Positions 57,440-64,000 of a DNA stretch of 64,000 nucleotides are shown here, piece after piece (within the stretch, counting starts at the first letter, position 1; each line of letters begins with the position of its first letter). This DNA is from Hypomyces perniciosus. Taxonomy: Eukaryota; Ascomycota; Sordariomycetes; Hypocreales; Hypocreaceae. The stretch spans positions 1,178,001 through 1,242,000 of the forward strand of contig SPDT01000003.1 in assembly GCA_008477525.1 (NCBI GenBank), given 5' to 3'. Below the pieces are notes generated by a model. That model did no database searches and was not told where the DNA came from. It saw nothing but the letters and a program-made list of their open reading frames with translations. The translations under genes and the position numbers were made by a program.

Positions 57440-59090
57440 AAATAGTTAAAGGTTTACTTTAACTTAAAGCTCTCTTTTAAAAAATATATAAAGATATTTA
57501 CAGGCAAAGTATATAAAGTCTTTAACTTCTTTAAGTCGCTTAATAAAACCTAAAAAGGCTTACCTTTTAAAGCTATAGTATAAGCTATAAAGGCCTATAT
57601 CCTCCCTATCGCCCTATATAAAATAAAGGTATAGCAGCTAAGGTATAAATAATAATTATAAGCTAACCCTATTAAGCAGGTAAATATAAAAGTATCTGGC
57701 CTAGTAGATAAAATAAATAAAGCCTTTAAGGCTGCAGTAAAGGCAGTCCTTTTAGTTTAAAAGACTATAAGTGTTCCTATTTTATATAGAGAGTTAAGGG
57801 TCCCCCCAGCTAGTATTGCCTTAGCCTAAGCTTAATTTAAATATACAGCAAGGTTTGCGGGACTAGATTAAAACTACCTAATTAGTTAATACATTAATAA
57901 GAAACTCTTTCCCTAGCTGCTATAAACCAGACTTTAACGCATTACTGCCCTAATTAATAAAACTGTTAAACCTATACTTTTCACTAAAAAGTCCCTATAT
58001 ATTCTCCTTAATCTTAATTTAAAAGGTATAGGCAAATTAATTACAGTAAGGAAATATTTAGAAATAGTTAAGTCCCTCCCCCTTTACTTAATTTTAACCT
58101 ATTCCAATAAATCTTAAATTAAAGGGAATATAGGCTAAAAAGCAGTCGCTTATTATAAAGCAAAAGCAACTATAGATACTAGACGCCTTAATAATATAAA
58201 GGTCTATAACGCGGAAGTATAGGCTGCTTTAAAGGCTATAAAGCTAATAGCTAAATATATAAAGGAAAACTATATAATTTAAACAGCTTTCCTTTTCTTT
58301 AATAATTTATTAGTGGTTAATAGGCTGCTTAATAAGCCCCCCCTTTTTATATAAAAAGTATATATATACTTTTAGAAACTAGTATAAAGTATTTTACTTT
58401 ATAGGACTTTTATTTTATAGGTTTTAAGATATAAGGATATTATAGGTAATAAATAAATTAACTGCTTGGCTAAATAAAATATAGCCTTTTCTGCTGCGCT
58501 ATAGAATTAGGCTATAATTATATATATTAAAAGATAGATTAAAGAAGAAGTCGCAGAGGTAAAGGAGCGAGACTGGCTTAGTAAAACCTTAAAAGGCTAT
58601 AAATAATAAAGACTTAAGGCCCTAGCTTCCCCCCTAGAACTTAAACTCCTATACTTTATCCTCTATAAGCTTCTAGTAAAAAAATTAAAATATAGGGATT
58701 TCCAGGAATACTATAAATACTTTAAATATAATAAAGAGTCTATCTGTAAGTATAGTAAACTAAAAAGGCAAGGCTATTTTGCGGAATATAGAATAGTTAA
58801 GCCTTTCTTTTTAGATATCCCTTTAAAAGAGACCCCCCTCTTTTACTTATTTAAACCTATAGAAAATAAAGCTTTCTAGAAACTAGTAAAGGAAGCGGAC
58901 CTTTATAGCCCCCCCCCCTGGCGGAAATAGATTAATACTACTTAAATTAACCCTTTTTCCTTTATAAATTAAAACTCAGTAAATAGCAGTATAAGCCGCC
59001 GGCTCTTAACGTCCTATTGCCTATAAGGGATTTATATAACTAGCTTACTTAGTGGACGTAAATAATAAAACAAACAAACAAATATAAGTT
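57440..59090 (+). mobile_element. LINE 3' fragment, RIP-destroyed
   Basis: On the plus strand, about 58,420-58,480 reads as a decayed RNase H motif (V-L-R-Y-K-D-I-I-G-N-K, then CLAK, against WVPGHKDIxGNE...LAK in intact Tad1-type LINEs). The 3' end reads GTGGACGTAAATAATAAAACAAACAAAC, similar to the tail of the LINE at 34.1 kb. It abuts the Gypsy LTR directly and ends where the AT-rich block ends. Confidence 0.65.
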
Positions 59091-59099
59091 ACTTAGCTA

Positions 59100-59681
59100 T
59101 AAGAGACTATCGAATGTATCTGTAAATAACTGGGTTCGCATAATGCTGTCGTAAGCGTTTCGCTCTGGTTATAGGGCTGAACTAAGGCGTCTGTAACAGG
59201 GGATCAAGAATTTGGTGGTAGTCTGGCTTTATTATAACTTGCGCGAAGGCCTTCCCCACATCATCGAAGGTACTCTGACTATACGTGTTGCATTATATGC
59301 TTAAGCCATAGAAGACTCTCGATATTTCTAATACTATTCGAATCTATAAGTTCTATTCCATTCAATTGTTAAATATCCTTATTAAAAGTTCCAAAAGCTT
59401 TTAAGTTTATATCTTAATAAATCCCCTTACGCAATATTAAAATAGTATCTTTAGCTTGTTTATATTAATCACAGATCAACAGTATAAGGGCTCATTTGCA
59501 GATGCATACAATGATAGAATTCGACACTCTTGCTGATCCCAAGTTAAGTGGGAAAAGCTGCTGCTTAAATACATGAATTTGCTAACCATCCGGGTTCTTA
59601 CAGACTATCCGGGTTCTTACAGGCTAGTTAGGAATAAAGGAATGTGCCGTGATGTGGAGTTATCCGTTACTGAGGTTGACA
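59100..59681 (-). repeat. Probable Copia 3' LTR, left end uncertain
   Basis: On the minus strand a purine run (GGGGGGG then TA) is followed at 59,681 by TGTCAACC, the expected order of polypurine tract and LTR start. A 19-bp near-direct repeat (ATCCGGGTTCTTACAG) lies at about 59,588-59,622. I could not find the matching CA end with confidence. Confidence 0.45.
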
Positions 59682-59793
59682 TACCCCCCCAGGTTGAATA
59701 ATGTTCAAACTGTTAATAAGAACAGCGAAGTAACGGTTGTTGAATTGCTTGTTAGAAGGAATGATAGAATGATAACTGTTTTGAAGAACTGGA

Positions 59794-62700
59794 TTAGTCC
59801 GTATCCGAGTCTTCCTGGGTCTCAAGAACGCTGCGTATATCAACAAGACCCAATTATTCGATAAAGCGTTTGAATTTCTGATCTGGAAGGACCTTGGTCA
59901 ATCCATCAGCAATCATTTGATCGGTCGGAGTGTATGCCACTTCGTATAATCCTTGTTGATAAGCTTAACGAGCCCAGCAGCTATGCACGTCGATATGCTT
60001 GAGCTGTGTCTTTAGCCGGGGCTTGTCTGGCTTGAGCAGCCTGATTGTCTGATAATTATCACATTTAATGACCAATTGGTTATCCAGTTGAAGCGTTATC
60101 TGGTCTATTAGTCGTTGAGTTGCGATGGCTTCCTTTGCCGTGTAGTTAAAGGCAAGAAGCTCGGCTTTAGTTGAGGAAGTTGTAACTGTTGGTTGTTTGC
60201 TAGCTTTCCAGCTAATCGGTCCGCCGAACAGGATCATAATATATCCTTGTAATGACTTCCTGGTCTGGGGATCGTCTGCGAAAGCGGCGTCGGAAGCAAT
60301 TCGAAGATCCCTTATACTAAGGCTTAGTCCCTCGCTCAGTTATGCTGTATTAATGCGGCTATTGAATTCGATGGCTAGATATTGTGTTGACTAAAGGTAT
60401 TCTAACAGCCTAATAGCGAGACTGATGTGTTAGTCTAATGGGTTAAGCAGGAATTCGGCTAGCTTAGCTGTTGGCTTGGCTACATCTGGTCTTGTAATAA
60501 CTGTTATGTAGTTGATGGATCCTATCTTCTGTTGGTATAGAAGAACTGTATTCTTGGGAGCTTGGTCTTCCTGTTGTTTCAATTCATTAAGAGGGAATAG
60601 GCTGCCTTTGAAGTGTTCTTTTTTATTGATCTGGAATCGGTTGGCGATTTTCTCGATATACTTATCTTAACAGAGCTATAGCTTTCGGGCTGCTCTGTTA
60701 CGCAGGATCCGAATTCCTAGGAACCATTTGAGCTCCCTTAAGTTATTCATCTCGTATTGCGACTTCAGTTGCTTAATAAAGATTTCGGCGTTAGCAGCGT
60801 GCCTAGGTCTATACAGAAGAACGATATCGTCAATAAAGAAGAAAACAGTTAGCCAGTCATTATTAAAGAGATAGGGTTTTTTTATGGATTGTTGTAATCC
60901 TAGCCGTTTAAACGCGGCTGTGAGATCCTTTTGCCACAGGAGTAGTGATCTCCGCAACCTATAAAGAGCTCTGAGCAGCTTTAATACCTATCCTTTGCGT
61001 TTAAAGCTATCTGGAAACTGTATGAATATATCCTCGTTAAGGAAGCTATTTGTAAACGCATTAACGGCGTTTAGCTGTTGTGTATTAAGATCGAATTTGG
61101 CGGTAATGGCTATCAGCATTCGGAAAGATCTTCCGGCTAGTGTGGCAGCGAATGTTTCTTCTGATCTGACTTATTGAAGATCTCCTCGAATACAGACTTT
61201 GGCCTTGAATTTTGTCAGGAAGCCGTGCTTGTTGAATTTATATTTATAGACCTGGCCTTTAACCTGATCTTTCTGTATCGACTTGGCCGTGCCACGAGCT
61301 TAGAGCTGGTTCCATTCGATCTTCATAGCTTTGTAGAACTAGCTCTCATATTCATGACTAATTAATTCGCGGTAATTCTTTGGTTTAGGGGGAAGACTTT
61401 GTCGATAAAGTTGTTGTTCGCGGCCGATGAAAAAGCTAGCTTTGTAATGGGCAAAGCTATCTTGTGGGCGTTCTACGCTAAAAGTGGAATTTATAGCTTA
61501 TTGCGTTGGTCTTCAAATTCGGGTCGATCGTCGAGGCGGCTGAGGCAGCGTTTCTTTATGAGCTTCTTCCTCAATTGTTAGATTTTGAAAGTTCCCGGCT
61601 AGGGCGCCTTGCTCTTTGATTCCTTGATGCGCTGGATTCGCGAATTCGATCCTTTCTTCGTGTACGATGCGTTCGTCGGGTTCGGGCGTTGGATACGATC
61701 CTTATTACTGCTTTTCGGTATCTTCAGCAGCTTTAGGTTCGGTCGGATCATCTAGTTGATCCGTGGAATCGTTGTTGGAATCGTCTTGTGTGGGTTCTTC
61801 AGTCGGTTCGTCAGACGGTTCGTCGCCTGATCTTCCACTTACCCAAATTGTTAATCGGATATCCTCTTCTTTGTTAGACTCGGAGTCTGTATTAATGTGA
61901 TCCGGAAGAAGAAGACGAGACGGTTCTGCGGCTTATAGTGGCTCTTTCTGATGATTAACAGGATCATAGAAAATTTCCTTATTGAAGGTCACGTCTCTGA
62001 CTCTTCGAACCTCATTTCTTTCAGGGATCCAGATCTTGAAAATGTTCGTGGAACTGTATCCGACTAAGTAGCCGACTTCTGCATAAGGTCTAGTCTTCAG
62101 ATTCCTTCGTTGTGTGCCCTGTAGTGCTTCCACTGTCAGTGGATAGGCCCTGTAACCAAATGCCTTGAGATGTGTGATATCGGGCTGCTGTTTAAGATAG
62201 CCCGAGTCCTTGTTGTTGTTCTGAAGCTATTGATAAAGACGTTGAAAAGGCGTTGCCTAGTCTATGGCCTGTTGGGGCGATCTGTTATGCAAATAGACCG
62301 CAGTTTCCCACGCTTCTGGCCACAGATCTTCAGGTAGATTGGCATCAACTCTTATCGTTCGGGACTGGGTCTCAATTACCCCCCCAGATCGTTCAATTGG
62401 GCCATTCTGGGCTGATGTGTATGGGGCCGTGGGTTCGTCCTCAATTCCTCGTTCCGTTACCCAGTTATCGTATCGTTTCTTCATCGCAACATCGTTATCT
62501 CGATGGATTCGGCAGATTTTTTGATCGAATTGCCGGCTGACGTATATCTCGAAGTTCTCTAATGACCCGAGGACGCTATCTGTGTCTGGGGAATCTATTA
62601 GATAGCTGAAAAGCATCCCTGTATACTCGTCTTTGATCAACAGTGTGTATCCTTTTCCGTTGTATCCTGTTGGCATGACGAAGATGTCGATGTAGATTCG

Positions 62701-63354
62701 CCAAAACGGGCGTTGGGCTCGCGTTTGAGGACTCCTGCGTGAGACGATTCGAGTGGCTTTGCTGACGGAACAGCTTTTGCAATCCAGTTTCACTGGTCCC
62801 TTGATTTTCGACCCAGTTGTCTGGTAAACCAGCTGTTCGAGAGCATCTAGTCCTAGGTGACCTAGCCGTTTATGCCAAGTTGTGGCGTCGCTAACGGCAA
62901 CAGGTCTCGGCTTCGTGGATGACGTGAAATTCGACGCGTTGATCTCGTGATTTTCGTTGTTTTCCGTAGTTTCGGAAGCTTCTGAAAGCTCATTGAATTC
63001 GATAACAGGAATTCGATACCGTCGATGCGTGTAGAAGATCGTTCTTCCGTCAATTAAGACTTCGCCAGTAGATGGATTCCAGTTATATCCTCTTTCTAGA
63101 AACAGGTCTAGCGAGGCCACATTTATGTGGAAGTCGGGAATGTATGCGACATTCATTAGCTTAAAACCGGCTTCGGGGCCGATTTTGACGATGACATCGC
63201 CGTATCCTTGAATCTCGGGATGCGTGTTCCCTCTGTATAACAGTTCTAATGCCGGTTGGAAGGTATTTTCGATGAATCTGGCCCTGTTATTGCAGATGTA
63301 AAAACTTGACCTGGAATTTAGGATGAATGAGTCTCTTAACGGATAAGTAGCCAT
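59794..63354 (-). pseudogene. Copia pol polyprotein, one frame with stop substitutions
   Basis: A single minus-strand frame of 1187 codons from the ATG at 63,354 to a TAA at 59,794 contains every Copia pol domain in order with no frameshift: a degenerate protease start (ILNSRSSF), GAG-pre-integrase (TWHKRLGHLGL...CKSC, about 62,880-62,770), integrase core (YIDIF...HRDND...PIERSG), reverse transcriptase with FFFIDDIVLLY (about 60,830) and RNase H (PISWKASKQPTVTTSSTKAE, about 60,210). It is interrupted by a dozen or more stops, mostly TAG or TAA where Trp or Gln is expected. The protease DSG reads NSR, both G-to-A changes, so the catalytic Asp is lost. Mild RIP is the simplest cause. The element is dead but young compared with the Gypsy block. 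Confidence 0.88.
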
Positions 63355-64000
63355 CGCGAATGATGCTTCTGTTGTTTCCGATGAGGTTGATGGTGGTTTC
63401 GATGCGAAGGAAGCGCCTAAAATGACTGGTTCCTTTTGTTTTTCCTGTTTTTCCTATTGTTTTGAGTCTTCTTTGGCTGAAGACTTTAACTTCTTAACCT
63501 ATGCTCTGGCCCTGTTAACGTGTTCCTTAAGTTTACTATTTTCGAGCTTTTTATCAATTTCTTATTGTGTTTAGGCGTTCAGAGCCTAGCCTGACGGTCG
63601 GATCGACTTGATGAGATAGTAATAGGCGGAATATCGATAATTCTAGCCATAAAGATATTAGGAATTTGTGTTCGACCTGTTTTTCGATGAGGGAGTGGGT
63701 TCTTTTCCCTGGAATACAGGAAATACTCCCTTAGGTGCATTTATCTTTGACCTGTATTAACGATCGAAGACTTGGCTGACGAAAATAGCGTTGTATTTGT
63801 CCTGCCATTTATTATCGGATCTCGTCAGTCCTTTCTTTTCGATTTTGCTGATCCAGTTGCTTGCGAAAATTGGGTCGATCTCTTAGATAACGTTCAAGAG
63901 ATCTCGAGTTGGTTGGAGGTTCTTGGTCTCTGGCAGGTCGGCCTTGATGGCTTCTTCAAGTGCTATCTGCCAACGGCTTAGCCAATCTTAAATTTTCGTT
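63355..64000 (-). mobile_element. Copia gag end, running out of the window
   Basis: The pol frame continues upstream of 63,354 (KEPVILGASFASKPPS) with stops further on, as expected for a gag-pol fusion frame. The 5' LTR must lie beyond the right edge. Confidence 0.6.

Noticed and set aside
1..64000. CRISPR arrays, bacterial operons, rRNA or tRNA genes
   Set aside because: No regularly spaced identical repeats of CRISPR type; introns and fungal elements show a eukaryotic nuclear genome. I noticed no tRNA-like cloverleaf or rRNA segment by eye, though a dedicated scan was not possible.

Overview
This window is eukaryotic and reads as a filamentous ascomycete, most likely a Eurotiales fungus (Aspergillus/Penicillium type). 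The evidence is introns of about 47-94 nt with CTAAC/CTGAC-like branch points, a HET-domain gene, a BCS1-like AAA ATPase, fungal-type hAT, Tad1-like LINE, Ty3/Gypsy and Ty1/Copia elements, and strong C-to-T / G-to-A decay of repeats of the RIP (repeat-induced point mutation) kind. It is a gene-poor, transposon-rich accessory region. The species cannot be named from the sequence alone, and all gene assignments come from reading motifs by eye.

Layout. 0.8-12.5 kb holds a two-exon unknown gene (764-1823, -), a 42-bp repeat with hairpins (about 2.2 kb), a RIP-mutated pseudogene copy of a nuclease-like/kinase gene (3.2-5.6 kb), two dispersed non-coding repeats (6.1-7.3 kb), a broken ankyrin-deaminase gene (8.6-9.5 kb, -) and a three-exon unknown gene (11.5-12.5 kb, -). 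13.5-22.1 kb holds three plus-strand genes that look intact: a BCS1-like AAA ATPase, the intact nuclease-like/zinc/kinase gene, and a HET-domain gene. 22,766-26,184 is a complete hAT transposon with terminal inverted repeats and a perfect 8-bp target duplication. 26.3-33 kb contains further copies of the dispersed repeats and a four-exon nuclear-type gene (28.2-29.3 kb). At 34 kb a LINE fragment appears to have cut off a gene with a strong promoter. Two more unknown or regulatory-type genes follow on the minus strand (35.1-36.1 and 39.0-40.5 kb, the latter with a Myb/SANT-like C-terminus).

42.6-59.1 kb is a sharply bounded AT-rich block of RIP-destroyed retroelements: a Gypsy element on the minus strand, with a second partial Gypsy that shares one of its LTRs, and a LINE 3' end. 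59.1-64 kb is a Copia element on the minus strand whose pol frame is open except for stop substitutions of RIP type. It runs off the right edge.

Most interesting reading (inference): the left 22 kb collects protein types that elsewhere belong to biological-conflict or allorecognition systems. These are an ankyrin repeat with a DYW-like nucleic-acid deaminase, a restriction-nuclease-like domain fused to a zinc motif and a small kinase (the architecture of Crinkler-type effectors), a BCS1-like AAA ATPase and a HET protein. Whether they act together is not shown by the sequence.
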